A DNA stretch of 64,000 bases from Bacillus sp. FJAT-49736. Lineage in GTDB: Bacteria > Bacillota > Bacilli > Bacillales > Bacillaceae_C. The stretch is from NCBI RefSeq assembly GCF_018343615.1, contig NZ_JAGYPI010000004.1, forward strand, positions 125,588 to 189,587, written 5' to 3'. This document shows, piece after piece, positions 8,721 to 17,202 of the stretch. Both the position numbers and the translations under genes were made by a program. Numbering within the stretch: the stretch's first letter is position 1; each line of letters starts with the position of its first letter. Under the pieces are notes generated by a model that saw only the letters and a program-made list of their open reading frames with translations, was not told where the DNA came from and searched no databases.

Positions 8721-9500
8721 ATGGCAAAACGAATTTTGTTGTTTTTAGGAATGATAGGTTTGCTTATTATCGGTGGATGCAGCAGCAATAATGGGCAGAT
8801 TGGCAAGGGGAAAAAGGTAGAATTAACGATATCAGCTGCTGCAAGTTTGCAGGACGCGTTAGCTGATATAAAAAAGGAATTTGAAAGCAAACATAAAAAT
8901 CTTACTTTGACCTTCAATTTCGGAGCATCCGGCGCTTTGCAGCAGCAAATTTCCCAAGGTGCACCAGTTGACCTCTTTTTCTCTGCTGCAGAGGATAAAT
9001 TTCAACAGCTTATAAAGGATGGATCCATTGCTGAAAAGGATAGAAGGAACATCGTTGGAAATGAGATCGTCCTTATTGTGCCGAAAGATTCCTCTAACAA
9101 TATAGCTTCCTTTCAGGACTTAACAAAGGCAAATAAAATATCCATTGGAACACCATCCTCAGTACCAGCTGGAATGTATGGGAAAGAAACATTAGAGAAG
9201 CTGCAGATATGGAAGGATGTAGAAAACAAGATTGTCTTCGGTAAAGATGTTAGACAGGTATTGAATTATGTAGAAACGGGCAATGTCGATGCGGGGATTG
9301 TTTACAAAACAGATGCACTTTTATCAGAAAAGGTAAGAATTATTGCGATAGCAGAGGATAGCACACATTCGCCTATCATTTACCCAGCGGGAATTGTGAA
9401 AAATTCAAAGCATTACCAACAAGCGAAAGCCTTCTTTGATTATCTTCAAGGAAATCAAGCAATGGACATTTTGAAAAAGTACGGTTTTAAGGGATTGTAA
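8721..9500 (+). CDS. modA: Molybdate-binding lipoprotein ModA
   Basis: 259 aa. The signal peptide ends in the lipobox LLIIGGC (Cys20), so the mature protein is a lipid-anchored extracellular solute receptor. The mature chain matches ModA: ISAAASLQDAL at the first strand, FNFGASGALQQQI in the ligand region, GAPVDLFFSAAEDK, and the late ETGNVDAGIVYKTDA block. ModA binds molybdate or tungstate for the ModABC importer. The start follows GGAAGGAAG. modB begins 3 nt after the stop, so the two are one operon; no modC follows. Confidence 0.93.
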   Translation: MAKRILLFLGMIGLLIIGGCSSNNGQIGKGKKVELTISAAASLQDALADIKKEFESKHKNLTLTFNFGASGALQQQISQGAPVDLFFSAAEDKFQQLIKDGSIAEKDRRNIVGNEIVLIVPKDSSNNIASFQDLTKANKISIGTPSSVPAGMYGKETLEKLQIWKDVENKIVFGKDVRQVLNYVETGNVDAGIVYKTDALLSEKVRIIAIAEDSTHSPIIYPAGIVKNSKHYQQAKAFFDYLQGNQAMDILKKYGFKGL

Positions 9501-9503
9501 GCA

Positions 9504-10169
9504 ATGGTTAATGATTTTTGGTCACCTGTTAAATTATCGATTGAAGTAGCAATTCTATCTGGTATTCTTGTTCTTATTTTTGGAGTTTGCATTGGAGCTA
9601 TGTTGGCCAATAAAAAATTTAAGGGGAAGAACCTACTAGAAACATTGTTTTTGCTTCCGCTTGTTCTACCTCCGTCCGTTGTGGGATTTTTATTAATTGT
9701 TGCTTTTGGGAAAAATAGTCCTATTGGCAAGCTATATGGTTGGTTTTTTCATCAATCCATTATCTTTACGTTTGGAGCGGCTGTGATTGCCGCAGCTATT
9801 GTCGCGTTTCCACTTATGTATCAATCCGCCAAGACTGGATTTGAGGCAATTGATTTGGATATTGTGGGTGCTGCGAAAGTAGACGGGGCAAATGGAAGAG
9901 TCATTTTTTTGTTTATTTTGCTTCCACTTGCAAGTAAATCCATTATTTCTGGAGCAATTCTTAGCTTTGCTCGCGCACTAGGCGAGTTCGGCGCTACCTT
10001 AATGTTTGCCGGTAATATCCCCGGTAAAACCCAAACACTTCCAACAGCAGTTTATCTTGCCATTGATGCGGGGAATATGAAGCTTGCTTGGGCATGGGTT
10101 GGGTGTATTATCGTGATTTCCTTTTTTATGTTAATGATTGTGAATTTAAATAGGAAATCGGAAAAATAA
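9504..10169 (+). CDS. modB: Molybdate ABC transporter permease ModB
   Basis: 221 aa with five to six membrane helices, the usual ModB size. The segment LPLVLPPSVVGFLL is typical of ModB. The cytoplasmic EAA-type loop (AAKVDGANGRVIFLFILLPLA) contacts the ATPase, and RALGEFGATLMFAGNIPGKT is the family's conserved block before the last helices. It follows modA directly. The next gene encodes a methyltransferase, so the ATPase ModC must come from elsewhere or be a shared subunit. The same two-gene arrangement (yvgL-yvgM) occurs in B. subtilis, as I recall it. Confidence 0.92.
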   Translation: MVNDFWSPVKLSIEVAILSGILVLIFGVCIGAMLANKKFKGKNLLETLFLLPLVLPPSVVGFLLIVAFGKNSPIGKLYGWFFHQSIIFTFGAAVIAAAIVAFPLMYQSAKTGFEAIDLDIVGAAKVDGANGRVIFLFILLPLASKSIISGAILSFARALGEFGATLMFAGNIPGKTQTLPTAVYLAIDAGNMKLAWAWVGCIIVISFFMLMIVNLNRKSEK

Positions 10170-10191
10170 TGTCGTAGATTGGACGGTTTAT

Positions 10192-11397
10192 ATGAATAAA
10201 GAAGTTAGTGTACAAGTAAAAGCAAAATATGTAAGTCAATATAAGAAAGGATATCCCCTGATTTTGAAAGAGTCGTTATCCAATATTGACCGGCTAAAAG
10301 AGGAAGGAGTCATTATAAAACTGTTAGATGAACGAAATCAGTTTATCGCAAAAGGGTATTTTGGGAAACAAAACAAAGGGTACGGTTGGGTACTAAGTAA
10401 AAAAGAGAACGAGGAAATGAACGAAAGCTTTTTTGAAAAGAAACTAGATGCCGCTTTTCAAAAAAGAAGTAAATTTTTTGGGGATTCCGATACAACCGCA
10501 TTCAGGGTCTTTAATGGTGAGGGTGATGGAATCGGCGGTCTAATAATTGATTATTATGATGGCTATTATGTGATTAATTGGTATAGTAAGGGAATCTATC
10601 ATTTTAAACCATTCGTTTTGAAGGCATTGCAGAATCTCGTTCAATTTAAAGGTGTTTATGAGAAGAAGCGTTTTGACACAAAAGGCCAATACATAGAAGA
10701 TGATGATTTTATCATGGGAGAACGCGGTAATTTTCCGATTTTGGTAAAAGAAAACGGAGTTCACTTTGCAGTTTATTTGAACGAAGGTGCCATGGTTGGT
10801 GTATTTTTGGATCAGCGTGAGGTTCGGAAAACCATACGTGACCAATATGCTATGAACAAGACGGTTCTCAATCTCTTTTCCTATACAGGAGCATTTTCCG
10901 TATTTGCTGCTGTTGGCGGTGCTTCAAAAACGACAAGTGTCGATGTCGCAAATCGAAGTAAGGCAAAAACCACTGAGCAGTTTATAATTAACGGAATAGA
11001 TGCGGAAAAACAAGATATTATTGTGGAAGACGTTTTTCAGTATTTTAAGTATGCGGTAAGGAAAGGATTGCAATTTGATATCGTAATCCTCGACCCTCCA
11101 AGCTTTGCTAAATCAAAGAAGCATACATTTAGTGCAGCAAAGGATTATAAAAACCTTTTGAAAGATGCGATTGCTATTACAGAAAACGGAGGAATCATTG
11201 TAGCATCTACGAACTGCAGTTCATTTGATATGAAAAAATTTAAAGGATTTATTGATGCTGCCTTTAAGGAATCGAGTGTAGCGTATAAATTAAAGCAAGA
11301 ATTTTCCTTACCGGAAGATTTTCGGACAATCCCTGAGTTTAAAGAGGGGAACTATTTGAAGGTTGTCTTTATCAAAGTAGAGAAAACGCCCAATTAA
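10192..11397 (+). CDS. RlmI-like class I rRNA (cytosine-C5) methyltransferase with PUA domain
   Basis: 401 aa. Residues about 5-80 form a PUA-like RNA-binding domain. The catalytic Rossmann domain follows, with SAM motif I LNLFSYTGAFSVFAA and motif IV ILDPPSFAKSK, the signature of the RlmI/RlmK group (SAM-dependent m5C methyltransferases acting on 23S rRNA, near C1962 in E. coli). The late ASTNCSSF has a Cys in the position typical of this group. The start ATG at 10192 has only a weak upstream box (GGACGG). It lies 22 nt after modB and may be read through from it, but the functions look unrelated. A terminator overlaps the stop codon. Confidence 0.85.
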   Translation: MNKEVSVQVKAKYVSQYKKGYPLILKESLSNIDRLKEEGVIIKLLDERNQFIAKGYFGKQNKGYGWVLSKKENEEMNESFFEKKLDAAFQKRSKFFGDSDTTAFRVFNGEGDGIGGLIIDYYDGYYVINWYSKGIYHFKPFVLKALQNLVQFKGVYEKKRFDTKGQYIEDDDFIMGERGNFPILVKENGVHFAVYLNEGAMVGVFLDQREVRKTIRDQYAMNKTVLNLFSYTGAFSVFAAVGGASKTTSVDVANRSKAKTTEQFIINGIDAEKQDIIVEDVFQYFKYAVRKGLQFDIVILDPPSFAKSKKHTFSAAKDYKNLLKDAIAITENGGIIVASTNCSSFDMKKFKGFIDAAFKESSVAYKLKQEFSLPEDFRTIPEFKEGNYLKVVFIKVEKTPN

Positions 11398-11410
11398 GGG
11401 CGTTTTTTAT
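11383..11410 (+). terminator. Intrinsic terminator overlapping the methyltransferase stop codon
   Basis: AACGCCC (11385-11391) pairs with GGGCGTT (11398-11404), followed by TTTTAT. The TAA stop lies in the loop. Confidence 0.85.
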
Positions 11411-11430
11411 ATAGGTAATTAGTCACAATT

Positions 11431-11535
11431 CGCGAGATTAGAGGGCAATTTCGCGAGAATACTGTACCATTTTGCAAGAAAAGGCAATAAATTCACGAGA
11501 TTATCAGCTGTTTTCGCTAGAATAGATCCATCAAT
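11431..11535. repeat. Array of five degenerate 21-bp units (TCGCGAGA type)
   Basis: The cores CGCGAGA, CGCGAGA, TGCAAGA, CACGAGA and CGCTAGA start at 11431, 11452, 11473, 11494 and 11515, an exact 21-bp period. Each core is preceded by TT. Sequence between cores is not conserved. The array sits between the ends of two convergent genes, after the terminator at 11383. Confidence 0.75.
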
Positions 11536-11561
11536 TATGAAAAGAATCCTTGATTGGTATG

Positions 11562-12029
11562 TTACACGCGTTTAAATCCCTCTTCATGTAGGTATTCGGC
11601 TGCCTCACCATAAGAATTAAACGTCCCGTCAAGGTTCAATCCTGCATAGGCATTCCACATATCATCCTCATGAACGAGAATTAATGTATGTCCTTCATCA
11701 TTCTTCCACTTTTCGTCAGGATGATCTTCCACAATCGCAGCTTCCTCCAGTGTTCTGGATAAAGATACAATAGATTTTTCAATAATAGTTCGCAGCTCAT
11801 CTTCAGAAAAGTCTCGAATATTGACCATTCCTCGCTCGTCCGTATCGTATTCGCTTAATAGTTCACCATAAACAAATCCATTTCCGTTTGGATGGAGATG
11901 ATAAACTACATTTTTTTTATCGTAAACACTTTCTTCATAATGAAAGTTCACACGTCCTAAGGAAACATTTTTTCTTTGCAGTTCTGGAAAAGATTCGGCA
12001 ATCGCTAGTTTTTCTTCGAAAGTTAACAT
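11562..12029 (-). CDS. Conserved-looking hypothetical cytoplasmic protein
   Basis: 155 aa, acidic, with no signal peptide or membrane segment. The ATG has a clear GGAGGAT box, so it is very likely a real gene. The first half (MLTFEEKLAIAESFPEL...) is followed by a region rich in Asp and Glu. The C-terminal third ends WNAYAGLNLDGTFNSYGEA, which could form a small beta-sheet module. I do not recognise a named family. It is convergent with the methyltransferase and divergent from the amidase, so it is transcribed alone. Confidence 0.75.
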   Translation of the reverse strand: MLTFEEKLAIAESFPELQRKNVSLGRVNFHYEESVYDKKNVVYHLHPNGNGFVYGELLSEYDTDERGMVNIRDFSEDELRTIIEKSIVSLSRTLEEAAIVEDHPDEKWKNDEGHTLILVHEDDMWNAYAGLNLDGTFNSYGEAAEYLHEEGFKRV

Positions 12030-12120
12030 ATATCCTCCATATTTTTAGGCAATTTTGTAGAATACATTGTATCATATAATCAATGAAGAATTCATTTCGT
12101 TTATGGTAAGGAGACTTAAA

Positions 12121-13608
12121 ATGGATACTTATTCAAAATATGATGGATTAGGATTAGCAAATTTAATAAAAACAAAGCAAGTTTCTCCGCAGGAATTAAT
12201 AGATGCAGCTTTCAAGCGTTTGGAAGAAGTAAACCCGACATTAAACGGTGTCATTCGGACGAGAAGAGAAAAGGTATTGAAAGAAGCAGAAAATGTTTCG
12301 ATTGACGATCAGCCATTTGCCGGGGTGCCGATTGTACTCAAGGATATCTCCCAGGCCATAGAAGGCGAACCGCTAACAGCAGGAGCCAAACTATTAATGA
12401 ATAATATAGCCAGACGAGATTCTAATTTGGTCGCGCGCCTTCGAAAAGCAGGCTTCTTATTTATTGGCCAAACAAATACACCGGAATATGGTCTCAAAAA
12501 CATTACGGAACCGGCGGTGTACGGACCTACAAGAAATCCTTGGAATAAGGATTACTCAGCAGGTGGCTCGAGCGGCGGCTCGGCAGCAAGTGTTGCTTCA
12601 GGGATTGTCCCAATTGCAGGAGCAAGTGATGGTGGTGGTTCTATTCGTATCCCCGCATCATTTACAAGCCTATTCGGTCTGAAGCCTACACGTGGCAGAA
12701 CCCCGGTAGGACCTGGCGTAGGCCGTCAATGGCAAGGGGCTTCCATTGATTTTTGCTTAACGAGAACAGTGAGGGATAGCGCAGCCATGCTGGATCTTTT
12801 ACAAACTATTCAACCGGAAGCTGCATTCCAAGTACCATTGTTCGAAGGTAGCTACTTAGAGGAAATACAAAAAAATTCAAATCGTAAATTTAAGATTGCA
12901 TTTACGACAGAATCTCCTGTCGGAACACCAGTGAGTGCCGAGGCGAAACAGGCTGTACATAATGTAGCAAAATGGTTGGAAGAGCAAGGACACGAGGTGG
13001 TGGAGCAAGCCAATTCAGTGGATGGGATTCGCTTAATAGAAAACTATTACTTAATGAATAACGGTGAAATTTCCGCCATGATTATTGAGATGGAACAGGC
13101 TCTTGGCAGACCGATTACTGCAGATGATATGGAAATTGTTGCGTGGGTTATTAATGTTGCTGGTAAATCTGTCAGCGCTGCGGAATTTACAAATAGTTTA
13201 GCAGAATGGGATATTGCAGCCGCCCAAATGGCACAATTCCATGAAACATATGACTTCTATGTTACCCCAGCTACGGCGTTTCCTGCTCCGAAAGTAGGCG
13301 AGCTCACGCAAACCCAGAAGGAAGTAGAAGAGCTGATGAAAGTAACAGAGCTTATCAAATCAGAACAACAGAAGTTTGTATATGACATGTTTTTACCAAG
13401 CTTAACTTATACTCCGTTCACACAGCTAGCTAATTTAACAGGCGCACCAGCAATCAGTGTCCCAACGCATCTTACAGCCGAAGGGCTGCCACTTGGAGTA
13501 CAATTTATGGCACCAAAGGGAAAAGAGGACTGGTTATTATGGATTGCTGCCCAGGTTGAACAATCTTCATTATGGGTTGGAATGAAGGGGAATCCGATGT
13601 TTAAATAG
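12121..13608 (+). CDS. Amidase signature family enzyme
   Basis: 495 aa. ATG at 12121 follows AAGGAG; the open frame upstream to 12067 lacks a box. The Ser-cisSer-Lys triad of the amidase signature family is present: Lys74 in PIVLKD, Ser150 in GGSSGGSAAS and the nucleophile Ser174 in DGGGSIRIPAS. The enzyme hydrolyses a carboxylic amide to acid and ammonia. Homologues include GatA, but no gatC or gatB is adjacent and the C-terminal half differs, so this is more likely a stand-alone amidase of the 6-aminohexanoate or aryl-amidase kind. No signal peptide is seen, so it is cytoplasmic. Confidence 0.9.
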   Translation: MDTYSKYDGLGLANLIKTKQVSPQELIDAAFKRLEEVNPTLNGVIRTRREKVLKEAENVSIDDQPFAGVPIVLKDISQAIEGEPLTAGAKLLMNNIARRDSNLVARLRKAGFLFIGQTNTPEYGLKNITEPAVYGPTRNPWNKDYSAGGSSGGSAASVASGIVPIAGASDGGGSIRIPASFTSLFGLKPTRGRTPVGPGVGRQWQGASIDFCLTRTVRDSAAMLDLLQTIQPEAAFQVPLFEGSYLEEIQKNSNRKFKIAFTTESPVGTPVSAEAKQAVHNVAKWLEEQGHEVVEQANSVDGIRLIENYYLMNNGEISAMIIEMEQALGRPITADDMEIVAWVINVAGKSVSAAEFTNSLAEWDIAAAQMAQFHETYDFYVTPATAFPAPKVGELTQTQKEVEELMKVTELIKSEQQKFVYDMFLPSLTYTPFTQLANLTGAPAISVPTHLTAEGLPLGVQFMAPKGKEDWLLWIAAQVEQSSLWVGMKGNPMFK

Positions 13609-13767
13609 ACCGTTCTTCTTAGTATTTGCAATGCGAATATTGTTATTTGTCCTGTTACGGAACATCTTTTTTCGAATAGATTATTGATTTCTGAAAAAAA
13701 TAGTATGTTAATAGTTTAGGTTTACCAATGGTACATGGATTAAGAAAAGAGTATTAAGTAAAAAAAG

Positions 13768-13805
13768 AATGAGCTATGAGAAGCTTCTCATAGCTCATTT
13801 TTATG
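13768..13805. terminator. Bidirectional terminator, 32-bp perfect palindrome
   Basis: Bases 13768-13799 form a perfect palindrome centred between 13783 and 13784. It has T-rich flanks on both strands (TTTTT after it on the plus strand, a run of A before it). It can end the amidase transcript and the symporter transcript that converges on it. Confidence 0.85.
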
Positions 13806-13850
13806 CTTTTCTACACATAAAATTTTTTTGCAAGTAAATTACTAAATGAG

Positions 13851-13916
13851 TTTGTCTATGTCTAGCTACAAGTGAAATTGGCACATCAAATTTCACCAGC
13901 GGTCATCTCCGCTTTT
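13851..13916 (+). repeat. Truncated copy of the GTCTAGCT repeat with embedded AGTGAAATT module
   Basis: The first 50 or so bases match 56848-56898 at most positions (TTTGTC.A.GTCTAGCTACAA then AGTGAAATTGG and AATTTCACCAG). AGTGAAATT and AATTTCAC form a hairpin. A GCGG-TCATCT-CCGC stem with six Ts follows at 13899-13916, so the copy may also act as a terminator. Confidence 0.7.
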
Positions 13917-15176
13917 TTATGCCCTGGAAAGTAAGGCATTCTTTAGCCAATTTTTCCCCTCTACCATTCTTGTTACCAGCATCGCACAAACTGTATTACC
14001 AGTAGAGTTTAATAGGGTTGCAGGAGCATCAATAATGGTGCTTATGACGGCAATGATAGGAAGCACCTCTGCTGGGAAGCCAAACACGCTTAAAATCAGC
14101 ATTTCTCCAATCATACCTCCACCAGGAATGGCACCCATTACAGCGCCAACTAAAAACGATACAGCAAGAATACTTAAGATACTCGTAATACTTGTCATAT
14201 CTTTTCCAAACAGACTGAATAAAAATACAATCTTCAGTACCCCACCAAAAACGGAGCCATCTTTATGCGTATTAGCACCTAATGGGACGATTGTTTCTGC
14301 AATATCAGTAGGAACCCCCATTTTTTTTACAGCATCAAGATTCACCGGAATACAAGCCGCACTGGAGCAGGTTGCAATTGCTGTAACAGAAGGAGTTATG
14401 GCATTTTTCCAAAAAACTTTTATTCCCGTTTTCCCTCCTGCAATAAAAGCATAAAGGGTGAAGAATCCAAAAAAGTAGACTATAGCAAGGACTAAGTAAA
14501 GTACAAATGCCCTCGCATAACCTTCCAAAATTTGCGGACCAAGTGCACCGATAACGGAGGCGAAATAACATCCAAGACCTATCGGTGCATAATACATTAT
14601 AATCTTCACGATTTTCATCATGACGAGAGAGCCTGCTGATAGAAACGCTGCGACAGGCTTTGCTTTTTCTCCAACTAGTGCGGTTGCAAGTCCGAAAATA
14701 ACGGAAAAGACAATTAGCTGTAGCATATTAGTTCTTGAAAATAATAACGAAAAATCAGAAACAGAAAAGGTGTTTACTAATTGCGAAAGAATCGGCGTCT
14801 TCTCATTATCCTTAGTATGATCTGCGGTAGCCATAATATGTTTAATAGAGGAAAGATCGGCATGCTTTAAAGGATTAGCAATCGAAGTTCCCAAGAATCC
14901 AAGGATAGCCGCAATGGCTGCCGTTATTAAAAAGACGACAACAATGGAACCCATAATTTTCCCTAATCTTTTCATTCCGTTCATACTTGAGATTGCAGAA
15001 GCAATACTGAAAAAGACTAAAGGAACAATGATGGTAAACATTAAATTTAAAAATAAATCACCGAAGGGCTGCACAACGGCTGTTTTAGGACCATAAATAA
15101 GACCTGCTGCTCCGCCGATGATAAGGGAGCAAAGAAGGATAATGGTAGACCTATAGTTTTTTAGAAAAATTCCCAT
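13917..15176 (-). CDS. Dicarboxylate/amino acid:cation symporter (SDF family)
   Basis: About 419 aa. The start at 15176 is preferred because AAAGG precedes it; an in-frame ATG at 15194 would add six residues but has no box. Eight or so membrane helices and two hairpin regions fit the glutamate transporter homologue fold. Family marks are FTIIVPLVFFSIA in an early helix, the Ser-rich ATCSSAACIPVNL hairpin, and PLGANTHKDGS, which stands where the family usually has GATINMDGT. It imports an acidic or neutral amino acid or dicarboxylate with Na+ or H+. The substrate is not predictable. It is more divergent from the classical GltP group than the TcyP-like protein at 51070. Confidence 0.82.
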   Translation of the reverse strand: MGIFLKNYRSTIILLCSLIIGGAAGLIYGPKTAVVQPFGDLFLNLMFTIIVPLVFFSIASAISSMNGMKRLGKIMGSIVVVFLITAAIAAILGFLGTSIANPLKHADLSSIKHIMATADHTKDNEKTPILSQLVNTFSVSDFSLLFSRTNMLQLIVFSVIFGLATALVGEKAKPVAAFLSAGSLVMMKIVKIIMYYAPIGLGCYFASVIGALGPQILEGYARAFVLYLVLAIVYFFGFFTLYAFIAGGKTGIKVFWKNAITPSVTAIATCSSAACIPVNLDAVKKMGVPTDIAETIVPLGANTHKDGSVFGGVLKIVFLFSLFGKDMTSITSILSILAVSFLVGAVMGAIPGGGMIGEMLILSVFGFPAEVLPIIAVISTIIDAPATLLNSTGNTVCAMLVTRMVEGKNWLKNALLSRA

Positions 15177-15702
15177 AGTTTCACTGCCTTTCATAATATC
15201 ACAGGAATAATTATCTTATGGTTAATAGGTTTTGGCAATAATAATTTGATTTGAGCAATTTTTACGTGAATATGAAATATAACGAAGAAAATCAAGATTC
15301 CGTTTATATTTAAAGGGTCAAAAAATTACCTTGTCGTTGATGAAATGAATATTGCTTATATTTACTTTGGTCCAATTCAATATGTCCTTTAAAGAGGCAA
15401 ACCAAAAACTAGGCAATCTTCACAAGGTAAAATAGTCACGAGATTTTTGCATTATCCTGCAGGGAAATATGATGTTCAAGTTGAGTACCCTTCCAAGAAC
15501 AAGTGTGGTTAAGCCTGCGAAACAAAAAAAGAGAAAACCGCTTCTAATGGCAATACCATTTAGAAACGGTTTTTTAAATTGTTTTGGGCAACTAGATCCT
15601 ATTATAAAGTCTTAGTGGTAATCATTTGGGCAGTCAGCTAATACTCTTTAATAAAATAGGATAAAGAATTAGCATATAAATACCTTTCTGGAGGGAAATA
15701 CA
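15177..15702. other. Intergenic region with a possible gene remnant and a terminator
   Basis: The left end must hold the symporter promoter. Around 15250-15515 the plus strand has short coding-like segments in different frames: VDEMNIAYIYFGPIQYV near 15339, and RFLHYPAGKYDVQVEYPS ending at the stop near 15512. These are separated by stops and followed by a strong plus-strand terminator with no intact gene to serve. This suggests a decayed small gene. I cannot name its family. Confidence 0.35.
15534..15576 (+). terminator. Strong intrinsic terminator downstream of a possible gene remnant
   Basis: AAACCG and TTCTAATGG pair with CCATTTAGAA and CGGTTT around a short loop, followed by TTTTTT. No intact plus-strand gene precedes it. 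Confidence 0.75.
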
Positions 15703-16761
15703 ATGGAAAACCTCAAGATAATGGATATTATAACACCTACTAATAAGGGATATAATGTTAAAAAGGTAATAAGTAGAGGTGCTTCTATGGATCGTGATAA
15801 ACATTACAGTAAGTTTAACAATGTATTTCCTGATGGAGTATTTGATGCACTTAACAGAAAAACAGAACCGGAAGTCCATGATTGCATCATTGTTGGCGGA
15901 GGAATTGCTGGACTGCAAGCGGCTATTCAATTAGGAAGGTATTGTCATAATGTGCTTGTGATTGATTCCAATTATGGACGTTCAAATTTATGTCATGCCT
16001 ATCACAATATTATAGGCTGGCCAGACGGTGTAAGCGGACCATTTCTTAGAGAAACAGGAAAGTCGCAGGCGGAACAATTAGGAGTTAAATTCATCGAGGA
16101 TGAAGCGGTACAGATAGTAAAACAGGGCGGGCAATTTATTCTTCACTCCAAAACCAACTCAACCTTTTATGCAAAAAGGATTTTAATCGCAACTGGGGTA
16201 ATGGATAGACTGCCGAAATTTCCTAATCTCTATCCTTGTCTTGGAATCAGTGTCTATGTATGCCCGGATTGTGATGGTTATGAAGTGAAGGATAAGCGTG
16301 CGCTCGTCCTCGGTTCGGGAAATGTAGGGGCAAACATGGCATTAACGCTAACCTATTGGACGGATGACCTTATTTATATTAATCATGAAAAGGGAGCAAT
16401 AGATGCAACTATACGGAAACAATTAAAGGATAAGAAAATTAAACTATATCAAGAAGCAATAAAAGAAATCATAGCAGATGGTTCTACCATACAAGGAGTT
16501 CACTTAGAAAACGGACAGAAAATAGCGGCAAATCGGGCGTTTGTTGCGTTCGGAGGCAATGAGGTACATTCTTCTATTGTTAGAGAGTTAGGTGTGAAGC
16601 TTCACCAAAACAAGCATATTCTCGTCGACCCAAGAACCAAAATGACGAATATTGAATATGTATGGGCGGCAGGTGACGTTGTTGCCCATTCGGAACAAGT
16701 AACGATAGCAATGGGTGAAGGCCTGCAAGCAGCGATTTGGATACATAAGAGTCTAATTTGA
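15703..16761 (+). CDS. Thioredoxin-reductase-like NAD(P)/FAD oxidoreductase
   Basis: 352 aa. FAD-binding GGGIAGLQAA (about residues 66-75) starts a Rossmann fold, and a second nucleotide fold has GSGNVGANMA. Between them VCPDCDGYE carries a CxxC at the place where thioredoxin reductases have CATCDG. AAGDV near the end is the family's FAD-contact motif. It probably passes electrons from NAD(P)H through FAD to a disulfide or small redox partner. The first 55 or so residues are extra relative to typical members. The start at 15703 has TGGAGGG upstream, but an internal ATG at residue 29 also has an AGAGGTG box. No partner thioredoxin is adjacent. Confidence 0.83.
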   Translation: MENLKIMDIITPTNKGYNVKKVISRGASMDRDKHYSKFNNVFPDGVFDALNRKTEPEVHDCIIVGGGIAGLQAAIQLGRYCHNVLVIDSNYGRSNLCHAYHNIIGWPDGVSGPFLRETGKSQAEQLGVKFIEDEAVQIVKQGGQFILHSKTNSTFYAKRILIATGVMDRLPKFPNLYPCLGISVYVCPDCDGYEVKDKRALVLGSGNVGANMALTLTYWTDDLIYINHEKGAIDATIRKQLKDKKIKLYQEAIKEIIADGSTIQGVHLENGQKIAANRAFVAFGGNEVHSSIVRELGVKLHQNKHILVDPRTKMTNIEYVWAAGDVVAHSEQVTIAMGEGLQAAIWIHKSLI

Positions 16762-17202
16762 AAATGTTTAACAAGACAATGGATGTGAACGTCATAATGG
16801 CATCTGAGTATAGAGAACACCAGATCCGTTATCTGTGACAAAAGGGGTTATTTCTAAGAGTTTGCGGACACTCGTTCCTTTATTTAGTATAAAAGCAGTG
16901 ATTTCCATTTGTTATTTTTGAAATAACGTACCCTGTGTCTTATTACTACTTAAATTTGCCTCATTTAATAAAAATAACGGATTCTCTGTTCGCATTGGAA
17001 GTATTATTTGTTCATACATGCTTTTTTTACCGTAATCTATTGTTGTAGATAATTCCCCGCATTATTGGAACCCTTATGCACCCTTTTTGTACCCCAAAAA
17101 CAAAACGAAAACTTAATAATATGTAAATACTTCCTTAATATAGTTCGTTTTAAATAGACTTTAATAGTTCTAAAGACACATTTGACGAGAGAGTGAACAG
17201 AG
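16762..17202. other. Intergenic region with a multi-arm inverted repeat
   Basis: No gene is seen. CCAGATCCGTTAT (16820-16832) is answered by ATAACGGATTCTCTG (16973-16987) in inverted orientation. Between them GTTATTTC (16847-16854) pairs with GAAATAAC (16920-16927). Related words GGACACTCGTTCC and ACGTACCCTGTGTC lie between. The structure looks like a decayed structured repeat. The right 200 bp must contain the chemoreceptor promoter. Confidence 0.4.

Noticed and set aside
11431-11535. CRISPR or simple tandem duplication
   Set aside because: Only a 7-10 bp core is conserved with exact 21-bp phase; there are no spacers of CRISPR size and no long repeated unit.
12121-13608. GatA subunit of the Glu-tRNA amidotransferase
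   Set aside because: The triad is shared, but gatB and gatC are not adjacent and the sequence after residue 220 does not follow GatA.
14335-14820. Plus- and minus-strand open frames inside the symporter gene
   Set aside because: They lie in other frames of a clear transporter gene and carry no start signals.
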